Positions 41,630-50,670 are shown, counted from the first letter of the stretch. The stretch: 64,000 nt of DNA from DAOUJH01 sp965248955 (GCA_965248955.1 OZ252212.1:1674001-1738000); one strand, 5' to 3'. Notes: generated by a model not told the origin, from the letters alone. Translations and numbers: made by a program.

Positions 41630-41676
41630 AGTCCGTCTCAGGCCATCGTCATTCTGAAACGGTCGTGAACGAGTAC

Positions 41677-42525
41677 CTACTGCCTGATGAACTTGACGAT
41701 GCCGTTGGATACAGGCGCCGCTCCTGGGAAAGTGCCTGACAAATAGAGGTCTCCCCTGGAGTCGCCGAAAAGGCCCAGCCCGGCATCGGGAGCTTTGCCC
41801 CGCGACAGAAGCTCTCCTTCCGGGCTGATGACGCTGAACCGCGGCGTCTGGTCGGTGACGTAGGCCACGCCGTCGCCGTCCATCCAGATATCCATGGGGT
41901 GATACAGGTCGTTCCACTCCCTTAGGTAGCGCCCGTCTTCATCGAAGATCTGCACGCGGCTGTTCTCACGGTCGGCCACGTAGACCCTGGACTCGGCGTC
42001 GACCCATATACCGTGCGGCGTACTGAACTCTCCTGGCCCGGTGCCGGGCTTGCCCCAAGACAGAAGGTGCTCTCCTTCCCCTGAAAAGCGGTGCACCGCG
42101 GAGTTGCCATAGCCATCGGCCACGTAGATGTCCCCGTTGCTTGACACAGCCACGTCGGCAGGGTGGTTGAACGGCGCCTGCCAGTGCGCCCGTGAGCGGG
42201 CGCCCATTCTGAGCAATACCTCGCCTTCCAGGTTGAGCTTCAGCACTTCGTGGGCGTCCCTATCGCAGACTATTATCTCGTCGTTGGGGGTGAAGAGCAT
42301 GCCGTGCGGGTCTACCAGTGAATCGCCACCCCAGCCTGCCAGGTAGTTGCCGTCGCTGTCGAAGACCAAAATGGGAGGAGTACCAATCCGCGACACGTAG
42401 ACGCGTCCCTGCGAATCGACGGCAACGCGGCTGATCACTCCCCAATTCATCCCGGCGGGCAGCTTTCCAAAAGGCTGGACTACCTCATATATGTAATCAC
42501 CGGTGCCGAACAGTAGTCGGGTCAT
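41677..42525 (-). CDS. NHL-repeat beta-propeller protein, copy 1
   Basis: A 282-residue cytoplasmic propeller with no signal peptide. NHL blades repeat about every 45-50 residues: RVAVDSQGRVYVSR, HPADVAVSSNGDIYVADGYG, TPHGIWVDAESRVYVADREN and HPMDIWMDGDGVAYVTDQ. The Asp-containing turns are typical. It is clearly a paralogue of the next gene, by my reading more than half identical along its length. Such propellers occur in peptidyl-alpha-hydroxyglycine lyase and lactonase-like enzymes, or as scaffolds. The function is unknown. It is last in the amidase gene cluster, nine bases after copy 2. Confidence 0.85.
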   Translation of the reverse strand: MTRLLFGTGDYIYEVVQPFGKLPAGMNWGVISRVAVDSQGRVYVSRIGTPPILVFDSDGNYLAGWGGDSLVDPHGMLFTPNDEIIVCDRDAHEVLKLNLEGEVLLRMGARSRAHWQAPFNHPADVAVSSNGDIYVADGYGNSAVHRFSGEGEHLLSWGKPGTGPGEFSTPHGIWVDAESRVYVADRENSRVQIFDEDGRYLREWNDLYHPMDIWMDGDGVAYVTDQTPRFSVISPEGELLSRGKAPDAGLGLFGDSRGDLYLSGTFPGAAPVSNGIVKFIRQ

Positions 42526-42534
42526 GGTCCTCCC

Positions 42535-43368
42535 CTAGCTTTGCAACCTTGCCATTTTGACTATGCCGCGCAGGCTGGCCGCCAGGTACAGGTTGCCTTT
42601 CGAGTCGCCGTAGATGCCGTGGCCAGCGTTTGGCGCGCGGCCCCTCGCCAGTATGTTGCCATCTCTATCCAGCACTGTAAACCGGGGCACCTGGTCTGTG
42701 ACGTAGAAGGTATCCTGCTTGTCCATCCAGATGTCCATGGGATGATAGAAGTTGCCCCAACTGGTGATGAAGTTTCCCTCCTCATTGAAGACCTGGACGC
42801 AGTTGTTCTCCCGGTCCGCTACGTAAACTCTCGACTCTCCGTCCACCCAGATGCCGTGGGGCGTGGTGAACTGACCGGGCTCTCCGCCGGGGCCGCCCCA
42901 TGAAAGGACATGTTCACCGTTGGGGGAGAACTTGTGGACCATGGAGTTGCCGTAACCGTCCGCCACGTAGATATCGCCGCTAGGCGACACGGCCACGTCG
43001 GCGGGATGGTTGAACGGTGCCTGCAGTGCCGACTTTCCCCTGACTCCTATGCGGAGCAGCGGTTCTCCTTGCAGGGTGAACTTCAGAACCTCATACATGT
43101 CCCTGTCCACTAGAAACAGATCGTCCTCCGCAGTGACAAAGATACCGTGAGCATCTATTAGCTGGCCGTCGCCCCAGCTGTCCAGGAAATGACCGTCGCT
43201 ATCGAAGACCACTATGGGCGGGTCCTTGCGCTGGAAGGCGTAGACCCTGTCTTTGGAGTCCACGGCCACGTGGCTGACGTTGCCCCAGCTCATGCCGTCG
43301 GGCAATGTTCCAAACGGATCTATGACCTGGTAGGTGTACTTGCCTGTGCCGAAGAAGAGTTGAGTCAT
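42535..43368 (-). CDS. NHL-repeat beta-propeller protein, copy 2
   Basis: A 277-residue propeller started at the ATG at 43368 (MTQLFFGTGKYTYQV), two bases after the amidase stop. Its blades are HVAVDSKDRVYAFQ, AHGIFVTAEDDLFLVDRDMY, HPADVAVSPSGDIYVADGYG, TPHGIWVDGESRVYVADREN and HPMDIWMDKQDTFYVTDQ. It keeps the same blade order and conserved loops as copy 1, so a tandem duplication is the simple explanation. No membrane or export signal is seen. Association with an amidase suggests that it acts on the same substrate class, which is inference. Confidence 0.85.
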   Translation of the reverse strand: MTQLFFGTGKYTYQVIDPFGTLPDGMSWGNVSHVAVDSKDRVYAFQRKDPPIVVFDSDGHFLDSWGDGQLIDAHGIFVTAEDDLFLVDRDMYEVLKFTLQGEPLLRIGVRGKSALQAPFNHPADVAVSPSGDIYVADGYGNSMVHKFSPNGEHVLSWGGPGGEPGQFTTPHGIWVDGESRVYVADRENNCVQVFNEEGNFITSWGNFYHPMDIWMDKQDTFYVTDQVPRFTVLDRDGNILARGRAPNAGHGIYGDSKGNLYLAASLRGIVKMARLQS

Positions 43369-43370
43369 GG

Positions 43371-44786
43371 CTATACGTCCGGCCTCATGGTGTGCCACTC
43401 CGTGCTCTCCTGGTAGGCGTGGCCTATCCTCAGCGCCAGGCCGTCCTGGAATCGGCCCGTCATGATCTGAAGGCCGACCGGCATGCCGTCCGAGCTGAAG
43501 CCGCAGGGCACGGACAACGCCGGCGCGCCTAGGAAAGCGGCGGGAAACGTGGCGCTGTTGCGATGTCCGAACCTGAGATTCGCCTCTTCACGAGAAGCGA
43601 CTCCGTCCACGTGCTCTATCTTGCCGGGCGGGTTGAGAATAGTGGGGCTGATCAGCGCATCGAACCGCTCCAATATCCCGTTCCATTCTTCCCGGAACAG
43701 AGTTCGTATCCTTGCTGCCTTGTGCACAATCTGGGTCGGTATCAGACTGCCCGCAATGAGGCGTCGCCGGGTGTTTTGGCCGTATTCGTCTGGCCTGGTG
43801 CGCAGCCACTCTCTGTGCACAAAGGCTCCGTCGCTTTCAGAAATAGCTGCCGCCACGATGCTGATATCGGTCACTGTGGGAAACGAGACTTCCTCGACGA
43901 ACGCGCCAATCTCTTCAAGCCGGGTTGCCGCGGTGGTCACGGCGTTGAGCACGTCCTCATGTGCAACCTCTTTCTGCACAAGCTCTTTGAGCACGCCGAC
44001 TCGAACCCCCTTTAGATCTCCGGTCAAAGATGCGGTGTAATCCGGGACAGGTAGCCTGGAGGTCTGCGGGTCGTTGTGGTCGTATCCTGCGATGGCATTC
44101 ATCATCAGGGCGGCGTCTTCAACGGTGCGAGTCATTGGCCCGGCGGTGTCCATGGACCAGCAAAAGGGGAGCATGCCGTACCGGCTGACGCGGCCCCAGG
44201 TGGGACGCAGCCCTACGATGCTGTTGACCGATGCGGGCATGCGAATTGACCCCCCCGTGTCTTCACCCAGGGTTATTGCGGCAAGCGAAGCGGCAATAGC
44301 GATGCCGGAGCCGCTGCTGGAAAGACCGGGGGTGCGCTCCGGGTTCCAGGGGTTGCGTGCTTCGCCAAAGGGGTAGGGGTCTCCACCCCCGGCGGCAAAC
44401 TGCGTCATGTTGAGCTTGCCAATGAGAATTGCGCCGGCGTCTCTGGCCCTAGCTATAGCGGTAGCATCGTGGTCTGGCACGTAGTCCGCCAGGATGCGTG
44501 ACCCGGCCGTGGTCAAAATGCCCTTGGTCTCAAGCTGGTCCTTCACCGCCAGGGGCAGCCCGTGTAAAGGTCCCAGTGAATCGCCGTTGACCACCGCTCG
44601 CTCCGCCTCCCGGGCTGCCTGCATTGCCTCTTCAGCGCACACGGTGATGAAAGCGTTGAGCTTCGGGTTAATGCTCTCTATGCGTTCCAGGTAAGCGTCG
44701 GTCACCTCAACAGGGGAGAGCTCTTTGCCAGCGATGAGGCCTGCAAGCTGAGAGGCGGTCAACTCGGTGAGACGGCTACTGTTCAT
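43371..44786 (-). CDS. Amidase signature family enzyme (AtzE/GatA-like)
   Basis: Hydrolyses an amide or carbamyl bond with a Ser-cisSer-Lys triad. In 471 residues the Lys lies in GLPLAVKDQLETKG near residue 80. The signature region GLSSSGSGIAIAASLAAITL followed by GEDTGGSIRMPAS near residues 150-182 provides the serines. Full family length is present. The small AtzG/GatC-like gene upstream overlaps it by about 11 bases, and no gatB is present, so a catabolic amidase such as AtzE is more likely than the tRNA amidotransferase. The ATG at 44786 is chosen over 44801. The substrate is unknown. Confidence 0.9.
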   Translation of the reverse strand: MNSSRLTELTASQLAGLIAGKELSPVEVTDAYLERIESINPKLNAFITVCAEEAMQAAREAERAVVNGDSLGPLHGLPLAVKDQLETKGILTTAGSRILADYVPDHDATAIARARDAGAILIGKLNMTQFAAGGGDPYPFGEARNPWNPERTPGLSSSGSGIAIAASLAAITLGEDTGGSIRMPASVNSIVGLRPTWGRVSRYGMLPFCWSMDTAGPMTRTVEDAALMMNAIAGYDHNDPQTSRLPVPDYTASLTGDLKGVRVGVLKELVQKEVAHEDVLNAVTTAATRLEEIGAFVEEVSFPTVTDISIVAAAISESDGAFVHREWLRTRPDEYGQNTRRRLIAGSLIPTQIVHKAARIRTLFREEWNGILERFDALISPTILNPPGKIEHVDGVASREEANLRFGHRNSATFPAAFLGAPALSVPCGFSSDGMPVGLQIMTGRFQDGLALRIGHAYQESTEWHTMRPDV

Positions 44787-44973
44787 GGCGCGCCTCTTCA
44801 AGGGGAGGAAAGGGTATGGGGTCTACGGAGTCCAACCCCGCATGCGAAAAACGCTCCACCCCGGACACAATTACATTGAGACGGTGGGTAATTTCCACCA
44901 GGTCTTCCTCGTCAATCTTCAAACCCAGGGAATGGGCTAGTATCTTGACGTGGTCAGGCATTATGTCGGGCAT
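44776..44973 (-). CDS. AtzG/GatC-like small amidase subunit
   Basis: A 65-residue protein. HVKILAHSLGLKIDEEDLVE and ITHRLNVIVSGVERF form two helices like those of GatC, and the C-terminal stretch SVDPIPFPPLEEARHEQ resembles the extended tail that wraps the catalytic subunit. Small subunits of this kind (DUF4089/AtzG) are needed for solubility and activity of AtzE amidases. It overlaps the amidase gene, as expected for a stoichiometric partner. The divergent MBL-hydrolase gene starts about 110 bases away. Confidence 0.75.
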   Translation of the reverse strand: MPDIMPDHVKILAHSLGLKIDEEDLVEITHRLNVIVSGVERFSHAGLDSVDPIPFPPLEEARHEQ

Positions 44974-45086
44974 ATCGTCACCACAGCATGGAATACGCGT
45001 GAGCCTACCATATCAACGGGCGGTTGACCACAGTCATTGCCGAACCGACAATGGAACCGTTAAACAAGACTCCAAGGAGAAACGCT

Positions 45087-45866
45087 ATGCCAAAGCTCGA
45101 TGTATTGCTTCACGGGTATCGCATGAACACACAGCAGGGAATCGTCGGCTTTTGCAGCATCATCCTAATCGAAGGGCGAAAACGCACGCTGGTAGACGTG
45201 GGCCACGTAGGGCGTCGCGTTGTCCTGCAAGAGGCGCTTGATAAACGCGGCCTGTCGCCGGCGGATATAGATGTGCTGGTCATGAGCCACGCCCACTGGG
45301 ACCACAACCAGAACTTCGATATGTTCGAGCACGCCCCGCTCCTCATGCACTCCTGGGAGCGCAAGTACGCCAAGCGCCCCCACAGGAACGACTGGTCGAC
45401 GCCAAAATGGACGGGCGCCATGATAGAGAGTCACCCCAGGATTCAAGAGGTTGAGGAAGGCTTCGAGATCGAGCCTGGTGTGCGCGTCCTGCACACTCCC
45501 GGTCATTCACCGGGCAGCATCTGCCTTCTGGTGGAGACGGATCAGGGCAAGTGCATACTCACCAGCGACGTGCTGCTGTTCGCAAATCAAGCGCTGTCCC
45601 GCAAGCACCCCGTGGTCTTCTGGAACCAGGAGCAAGCCATCAGGAGCCTAGACAGGGTCATTGAAGAGGCGGACGTCATCTATCCCGGCCACGACCAGCC
45701 CTTCCGCCTGGTGAACGGTGAAATAGAGTACGTGGAGCAAATGAAGCTTAACATTACGGGGGTAACCCAGGACGAGCCGGGCCTGGAATTCACCACCGCG
45801 GTGCCCAACTATTATGTAATGCCTGGCATAGAAGAGCAGACCCCGGAGTCTTTGGGAGTATCGTGA
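45087..45866 (+). CDS. MBL-fold metallohydrolase
   Basis: A 259-residue metallo-beta-lactamase-fold enzyme. The zinc motif VLVMSHAHWDHNQNF (HxHxDH) is near residue 70. RVLHTPGHSPGSICLLVE gives the next His near 140, ILTSDVLLF the bridging Asp, and VIYPGHDQPFRL the last His. The set resembles N-acyl homoserine lactonases and related lactonases, but that group is broad. The ATG at 45087 has AAGGAGA upstream. It is divergent from the amidase cluster and may share its regulation. Confidence 0.88.
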   Translation: MPKLDVLLHGYRMNTQQGIVGFCSIILIEGRKRTLVDVGHVGRRVVLQEALDKRGLSPADIDVLVMSHAHWDHNQNFDMFEHAPLLMHSWERKYAKRPHRNDWSTPKWTGAMIESHPRIQEVEEGFEIEPGVRVLHTPGHSPGSICLLVETDQGKCILTSDVLLFANQALSRKHPVVFWNQEQAIRSLDRVIEEADVIYPGHDQPFRLVNGEIEYVEQMKLNITGVTQDEPGLEFTTAVPNYYVMPGIEEQTPESLGVS

Positions 45867-45949
45867 CTTTGGCTTATCAACCTTTCACTTGCCTCCGTAA
45901 TACGTTAATAGGTGAAAGAAAACCTTGAACTCTCCGCGTCCTGGAAGAA

Positions 45950-47296
45950 ATGAGCCGTTTGCGAAATAGAGAGACGGTCGGCCCGGTCTTCGCCTTCGCC
46001 GTGGTATCGCTGGCGCTGGTCGCTGCCGCCTGCGCTCTTCCCTTCCGTAATCCGACCCCGTCTTACACTCCAACGCCTGACCAGGTTGTAGAGGTCACCG
46101 CTACTCCAGATGAGGCCAGCTTTTCAGGGTCTATAGTAATCAATGGTAGGCCCTACGTCAGGGAAGCTCTGCTGGATGGCGCCGTTCTTCACTATGAGCC
46201 TTGGATAGAGTTCGCCACTCTGCAGCAGATAATGGACACCTATTTTCGCACCACAGAGACGCTTAGAAGAGAGTTTATGATAGAAGACCCCCCACTTCCC
46301 GAGATATACGTGTTGCTTCCCGAGCAGTTTCAGCACTTTGTGGCGGAAGGCAAGTTCACCAATCCCGTATTCCTCGCCGGAATGAGTTCGCATATTTTTA
46401 GAGACGGTGAGGTCTCTGAAGCTAAGGTTTATGTGAATGCAAAGGGACAGGAGCTGCTGCGCAACATAGCTCATGAGCTAACCCATCCCGCCACACCCAA
46501 CTTGCCCACATGGCTCAGTGAAGGTACTGCGGAGTACATTGCGGCCAGAGTGCAGATGGAAACTGACCCTGCTCAGGCCCGTTTCCGTGTTCTGGATTCC
46601 AGGGGGCGGGTGCGGCGTGCTTTGCAGAGCGGCGACTTGCTGGACTTGCAGGGGTTGCAGGACTTCCCTTGGAAAGAGGCGGAGCAGCTTCAAGAGCTGG
46701 AGCTGGCCTATGCGGAGAGCTGGCAGCTAGTGGAATACATGGTGCAAGCTACATCTACGCGGGCCTTGGTTCATTTCATGGAAAGCCATAGAGAAGATGA
46801 GCTCGGAGAAGGCGATCTGTTTCTGGACAGCTTGGGAATTACTTCTGAAGCTCTTTGGGGAGGCTTTACCGAGGACTTGCTGGAAAATCTGACCGTGGAA
46901 GAGACCGAGGGTGCTACTCTGTGCGACGTGGCGTACTTGGGCAACGAGGCGGGGTTGATCAGCCGCGATTGGAATATCTTCTTGAACCAGATAGACCAGT
47001 CCCAGCCGGAGCTAGCCATAGAGGAGCTAAATGCATTCAAGGAGCGCTGGCAGGGTCTGATGCGGGACGGCGTTGGCCACACATCTTCGGAAGAGCTGAC
47101 TCCCTTTAACGATCGGATGGAAACCTACCTTGAGAACATGGTCGTAGTGATGGACGCATTCATTGAGAACAACATATCGACCGGCAACAGGCTGCTTCTC
47201 GCGGCCAACCTGCAATATGCCGGTATACTGGACGATTTGCAGAATGAGTTTGCCGCGAGGCGCTGGCTGCGATGCGTTCCGCCGGAACCGGCCTGA
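45950..47296 (+). CDS. Secreted lipoprotein metallopeptidase, peptidase-MA-like
   Basis: A 448-residue exported protein. A hydrophobic signal (GPVFAFAVVSLALVAAACA) ends in a lipobox-like AAC near residue 29, followed by a Pro/Thr linker (NPTPSYTPTPDQ) typical of Chloroflexota lipoproteins. The zinc motif NIAHELTHPAT (HExxH) at about residues 172-182 is followed by LPTWLSEGTAEY, which supplies the third ligand Glu in a gluzincin arrangement. The remainder is helical. Alternative starts are not obvious. The substrate is unknown, but the enzyme should act outside the membrane. Confidence 0.8.
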   Translation: MSRLRNRETVGPVFAFAVVSLALVAAACALPFRNPTPSYTPTPDQVVEVTATPDEASFSGSIVINGRPYVREALLDGAVLHYEPWIEFATLQQIMDTYFRTTETLRREFMIEDPPLPEIYVLLPEQFQHFVAEGKFTNPVFLAGMSSHIFRDGEVSEAKVYVNAKGQELLRNIAHELTHPATPNLPTWLSEGTAEYIAARVQMETDPAQARFRVLDSRGRVRRALQSGDLLDLQGLQDFPWKEAEQLQELELAYAESWQLVEYMVQATSTRALVHFMESHREDELGEGDLFLDSLGITSEALWGGFTEDLLENLTVEETEGATLCDVAYLGNEAGLISRDWNIFLNQIDQSQPELAIEELNAFKERWQGLMRDGVGHTSSEELTPFNDRMETYLENMVVVMDAFIENNISTGNRLLLAANLQYAGILDDLQNEFAARRWLRCVPPEPA

Positions 47297-47310
47297 GCAG
47301 CGTCTCCTCC

Positions 47311-47370
47311 GTTATTGCGAGGAACCGAAGCAATCCGGCGGTGGCGTGGCGCTTCTACGAGCGCGCCTCC
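47311..47370. repeat. Dispersed intergenic repeat, second copy
   Basis: GTTATTGCGAGGAACCGAAGC, then a GGTGGCGTGGCGC/TACGAGCGCGCC segment, aligns with 7791-7853 over about 60 bases. It lies in the 161-base gap between the metallopeptidase gene and nfo. The rest of the gap holds no gene. Confidence 0.7.
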
Positions 47371-47457
47371 CTCGTCATACCCGCGCATTCTTTGACATTT
47401 CAAAATACGCCTTCAATAATGAGTCGCAGCAGTTAATCACATTGTCAGGACTCTACT

Positions 47458-48315
47458 ATGCGTATTGGAGCGCACGTATCAACCGCCGGCGGCTTCGACA
47501 AAGCCATCGATCGCGCTGTTGAAATAGGCGCCGAGGCCATCCAGTGCTTTGGTTCGTCTCCTCAGAGTTGGGCTTTTCACCCAGTGCCTGAGGAGCGCCT
47601 GACTGCCTTCAGGGAGAAGGCGCAAGCCAGTGATATAAGGCCCGTTTTTCTGCATGGCATTTATCTCATTAACCTGGGCACGGATAATCAAGGGAACGTT
47701 CGCAAAGGGGTGCAGTCGCTGATCAACTACATGCACTTGGCCTCTGCCATGGGTGGAAGTGGAGTCATCTTCCATGGCGGGAGTCACAAAGGGGCCGGGT
47801 ACGACGCTATCTTCAGACAGACGGTTGACTGTCTGGAGGAGGTCCTAGCCGACTCTCCTAGCGACGTATATCTGATCATTGAGAATAGCGCCGGGATGGG
47901 TCATACCATAGGTTCCAAGTTTAACGAGATAGCCCGGATACTGGAGGCGGTAGACAGTTCTCAACTCAAGGTGTGTTTGGATACGCAGCACAGCTTTGCT
48001 TCAGGCTACGATCTGAGGACGGCTGAAGGCGTGGCGCAGACTATGGAAGAGTTCGATAGGGAGATAGGTTTGGACAGGCTGGTTGCCGTGCATGCAAACG
48101 ACTCCAAAACGGAGTTCGCTTCAGGAGTTGATAGGCACGAAAATATAGGCATGGGATCCATGGGAGAGCAAGCGTTCCTTGCAGTTGCCGGTCATCCTGC
48201 GTTCAAGGACGTCCCATTCCTTCTGGAGGTGCCCGGCCTGGAGGGCAAAGGTCCTGACAAGGCCAACGTGGATAAGCTCAAGCAGTTGAGATTACAGGCT
48301 GGCCTTGCTGGGTGA
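47458..48315 (+). CDS. nfo: Endonuclease IV (AP endonuclease)
   Basis: Cuts DNA at abasic sites in base excision repair. In 285 residues it has MRIGAHVSTAGGFDKAIDRA at the start, IQCFGSSPQSWAF, FLHGIYLINLGT, YLIIENSAGMGHTIGSKF, KVCLDTQHSFASGYDL, AVHANDSKTEFASGVDRHEN and PFLLEVPG. These provide the His, Glu and Asp ligands of the three-zinc site. Full family length is present. Its stop overlaps a possible GTG start of the next gene, and the two appear co-transcribed. Confidence 0.97.
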   Translation: MRIGAHVSTAGGFDKAIDRAVEIGAEAIQCFGSSPQSWAFHPVPEERLTAFREKAQASDIRPVFLHGIYLINLGTDNQGNVRKGVQSLINYMHLASAMGGSGVIFHGGSHKGAGYDAIFRQTVDCLEEVLADSPSDVYLIIENSAGMGHTIGSKFNEIARILEAVDSSQLKVCLDTQHSFASGYDLRTAEGVAQTMEEFDREIGLDRLVAVHANDSKTEFASGVDRHENIGMGSMGEQAFLAVAGHPAFKDVPFLLEVPGLEGKGPDKANVDKLKQLRLQAGLAG

Positions 48316-48317
48316 CC

Positions 48318-48692
48318 ATGATTCGCGTATCGCACAGAGAGTTCGAGAAGCTGGTGCTAAGGGCGCTGGATGGACTGCCAGCGCAGTTCAAGGAACGGCT
48401 GGATAATGTCGACGTTGTAGTGGACGACTGGCCAAGCTCAGAAGAGGTCAGGGAGCTGGGCCTACAGAGTAGGTATGATCTCTTTGGCCTCTACCAAGGC
48501 ATTCCCCTTACCGAACGTTCTCACTACGATATGGTGCTGCCTGACCGCATAACCATTTACCGCAATCCCCTACAGGCGGCATGCTCCACCAGGGGAGCAA
48601 TGGTCGAAGAGATCAGGGCCACGGTGATTCACGAGCTGGCCCACCACTTCGGCATTGACGATTCTACCTTGGAGCATACCGATTACCGGTAG
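48318..48692 (+). CDS. Zincin-like metallopeptidase (PF06262-type)
   Basis: A 124-residue protein of the zinicin-like metallopeptidase type I group. The N-terminus reads RVSHREFEKLVLRALDGLP, VVVDDWPS follows, and the zinc motif is ATVIHELAHHFGIDD (HExxH) near residues 105-118. The family is widespread in Actinobacteria and Chloroflexota and of unknown substrate. Start options are ATG 48318 and GTG 48312, the latter overlapping the nfo stop. It closes the nfo transcript. Confidence 0.85.
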   Translation: MIRVSHREFEKLVLRALDGLPAQFKERLDNVDVVVDDWPSSEEVRELGLQSRYDLFGLYQGIPLTERSHYDMVLPDRITIYRNPLQAACSTRGAMVEEIRATVIHELAHHFGIDDSTLEHTDYR

Positions 48693-48711
48693 CACCGGCT
48701 TGCTGAACTGT

Positions 48712-48933
48712 TTATAAACCAAAGAAACGACGACGCTTGGGCTTTTCCGGCTCGTCAGGTAATTTCGACAACATCTCTTCCGTCCTATCTGACAACTCCG
48801 GAAAAAGCACGTCCAATGGAGAAGACTTGGACAGCTTGGGCTTAGGCCGCCCGGCAGACTTTTCCCCCAAACGCTTCCTTTCACACTCAACACAGGTACA
48901 AGCCAGGGGGTGACCCTGCCACCGTCGCTTCAT
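48712..48933 (-). CDS. Small Cys-containing basic protein, function unknown
   Basis: Seventy-three codons with an HPLACTCVECERKRLG motif (CxCxxC) near residue 11, a middle part with acidic residues (LFPELSDRTEEMLSKLP) and the basic tail KPKRRRFFGL. The Cys trio could bind zinc. It lies between the zincin gene (tail to tail) and the cyclophilin gene on the same strand, 70 bases away. I recognise no family, but the residue composition is protein-like and the frame is open from a plausible ATG. Confidence 0.55.
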   Translation of the reverse strand: MKRRWQGHPLACTCVECERKRLGEKSAGRPKPKLSKSSPLDVLFPELSDRTEEMLSKLPDEPEKPKRRRFFGL

Positions 48934-49003
48934 TCAGAAATCTCCTTCCTGCCCTTGGCTTCGCCCTCTGATTGGCGCCGGTATCTACAGGGCTTTAACG
49001 CCG

Positions 49004-49600
49004 CTACTGCTCCGTTATCAGCACTTCTGTGAGCGTATCGCCTTGAAAGTCCGGGTTTTGGTTGGGATCGCGCGGCGTTAGAGAGTCGACCACGTCCATG
49101 CCCTCTATGACCGCTCCGAAAACCGTATGCGCCCCGTCCAGGTGGGGTGTTGGCACAAACGTGATGAAGAACTGGCCACCCCCGGAGTTGGGTTGGCCCG
49201 TGTTGGCCATGGAGATGACACCCCGTTCATGGGTGAGATCGGTGAACTCGTCCGCGATAGTGTACCCGGGATTGCCGGAGCCGGTGCCTGTGGGGTCTCC
49301 GCCCTGCGCCATGAAGCCGGGAATCACGCGGTGGAAGGTGGAGTTGTTGTAGTACCCGCTTCTTGCCAGCTTCACAAAGTTGTCAACTGTAATCGGCGTC
49401 TTGTCCGCCCGTAGGACTATGACAATGTCGCCTTTCTCGGTGCGCAGTGTAGCCGTGTATTCTTTTTGAGCATCTATAGTCAATTCGGGCTCCGTAGTTG
49501 GTGTTGGTGTAGGCCATGGCGTGGGCGTAGACCCGCACGCCAAAGCCAGTACCATGATAACAGGGGCCGCAAGCAGAATGTAACGAGTTTTGAATTTCAT
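49004..49600 (-). CDS. Peptidyl-prolyl cis-trans isomerase (cyclophilin), lipoprotein
   Basis: Catalyses proline isomerisation outside the cytoplasm. In 198 residues the signal (YILLAAPVIMVLALACG) ends in a lipobox Cys near residue 22, followed by a Pro/Thr-rich linker (STPTPWPTPTPTTEPE). The cyclophilin domain has DNFVKLARSGYYNNSTFHRV, IPGFMAQGGDPTGTGSGNPG and SGGGQFFITFVPTPHLDGAH, with the catalytic Arg in FHRVI. It is a single-domain enzyme. Its ATG overlaps the end of the dehydrogenase gene (ATGA), so the two are coupled. Confidence 0.93.
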   Translation of the reverse strand: MKFKTRYILLAAPVIMVLALACGSTPTPWPTPTPTTEPELTIDAQKEYTATLRTEKGDIVIVLRADKTPITVDNFVKLARSGYYNNSTFHRVIPGFMAQGGDPTGTGSGNPGYTIADEFTDLTHERGVISMANTGQPNSGGGQFFITFVPTPHLDGAHTVFGAVIEGMDVVDSLTPRDPNQNPDFQGDTLTEVLITEQ

Positions 49601-50670
49601 TCTAGGTAACCCTTCCTGACCTTACGTACAGAAGTGATGCGTTCCTCCGCCAGCTGGTTGGCGGCTTGAGCAGTGGTAATCCCCTGGCTTTTTGAAGCCG
49701 CTATGATACTCTCCAACGTCTGGTAGATGCGAGCCGTCTTCTCCATGGCCGCCTCTTCGCTGTAGGACATACCCACCTCGCAGGAAACGTTGATTATACC
49801 GCCTGCATTGACAATGAAGTCCGGGGCGTACAGGATGCCCCTTTTCTGAAGAGCAACGGCGTCGTCGTCCTCTGAGAGCTGGTTGTTGGCGGAGCCACAG
49901 ACAATGGCCGCCTTGATTTCCGGTATGGTGCTGCCATTGAGTACGCCGCCCAGGGCGCACGGGGCAAATATGTCGCACGCCATGCCGTAAATCTGCTCCA
50001 CGCCGGCGATTTCGGCTCCGGATTCCCTGGCTTTGGACAAAGCCCCTTCATAGATGTCGCTGACTATTAGCTTCACGTCCTGCTCGTTGTCAATCAGCTG
50101 CTCAGCCAGGGCGCGTGCTGTGTTGCCGAAGCCCTGGATAGCAATGGTGCTACCGGACAGCGAGTCGGAGTTCCAGACCTCCTTGGCGCAGGCTTTCATT
50201 CCCTGGTAAACGCCAAAGCCCGTCATCTTGGACGTATCGCCGCTTCCGCCCATGGAGATGGGCAGGCCCACAATGTACGAGGTCTCCTGGGCTATCCACT
50301 CCAGGTCACGCAGTGTCATGCCCACGTCTTCCGTGGTGATATAGCGTCCGCCGAGCGTCTCCACAAACCCGCCGAAGGAGCGCATCAGAGCCTCCGTCTT
50401 GTCCTTGCGGGGGTCGGCGATGATCAGCGCTTTGCCGCCGCCGAAGTGAAGCCCCGCCGCCGCCGATTTATAGGTCATGGCCCTTCCAAGCCGCAGCACG
50501 TCCTCTACCGCCGCTTCCTCGGTGGAATGGGGCCAGACGCGCACTCCGCCCAGCGCCGGACCCAGGGTTGTGTCGTGTATGGATATCAGCGCCTTCAAAC
50601 CTACTTCCGGATCGGTGTAGGCGCTTAGCTGCTCGAAGTTGTTCCGCTCCATATACTCCAGCATGCTCAT
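49597..50670 (-). CDS. Glu/Leu/Phe/Val dehydrogenase, leucine dehydrogenase-like
   Basis: Oxidatively deaminates a branched-chain or aromatic amino acid with NAD. In 357 residues it has ISIHDTTLGPALGGVRVWPH, the catalytic Lys region GLHFGGGKALIIAD near residue 80, RYITTEDVGMTLRDLE, and the Rossmann motif AIQGFGNTARALAEQL. The PCALGGVLNGSTIPEIK and NQLSEDDDAV segments match leucine and phenylalanine dehydrogenases. Substrate choice cannot be read by eye. Two ATG codons near 50670 (MSMLEYM) are possible starts. It is followed by the cyclophilin gene with a four-base overlap. Confidence 0.9.
   Translation of the reverse strand: MSMLEYMERNNFEQLSAYTDPEVGLKALISIHDTTLGPALGGVRVWPHSTEEAAVEDVLRLGRAMTYKSAAAGLHFGGGKALIIADPRKDKTEALMRSFGGFVETLGGRYITTEDVGMTLRDLEWIAQETSYIVGLPISMGGSGDTSKMTGFGVYQGMKACAKEVWNSDSLSGSTIAIQGFGNTARALAEQLIDNEQDVKLIVSDIYEGALSKARESGAEIAGVEQIYGMACDIFAPCALGGVLNGSTIPEIKAAIVCGSANNQLSEDDDAVALQKRGILYAPDFIVNAGGIINVSCEVGMSYSEEAAMEKTARIYQTLESIIAASKSQGITTAQAANQLAEERITSVRKVRKGYLE

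Noticed and set aside
44776..44786. GatCAB tRNA amidotransferase
   Set aside because: No gatB in the window, and the small subunit plus amidase sit with NHL propellers, which fits a catabolic amidase better.
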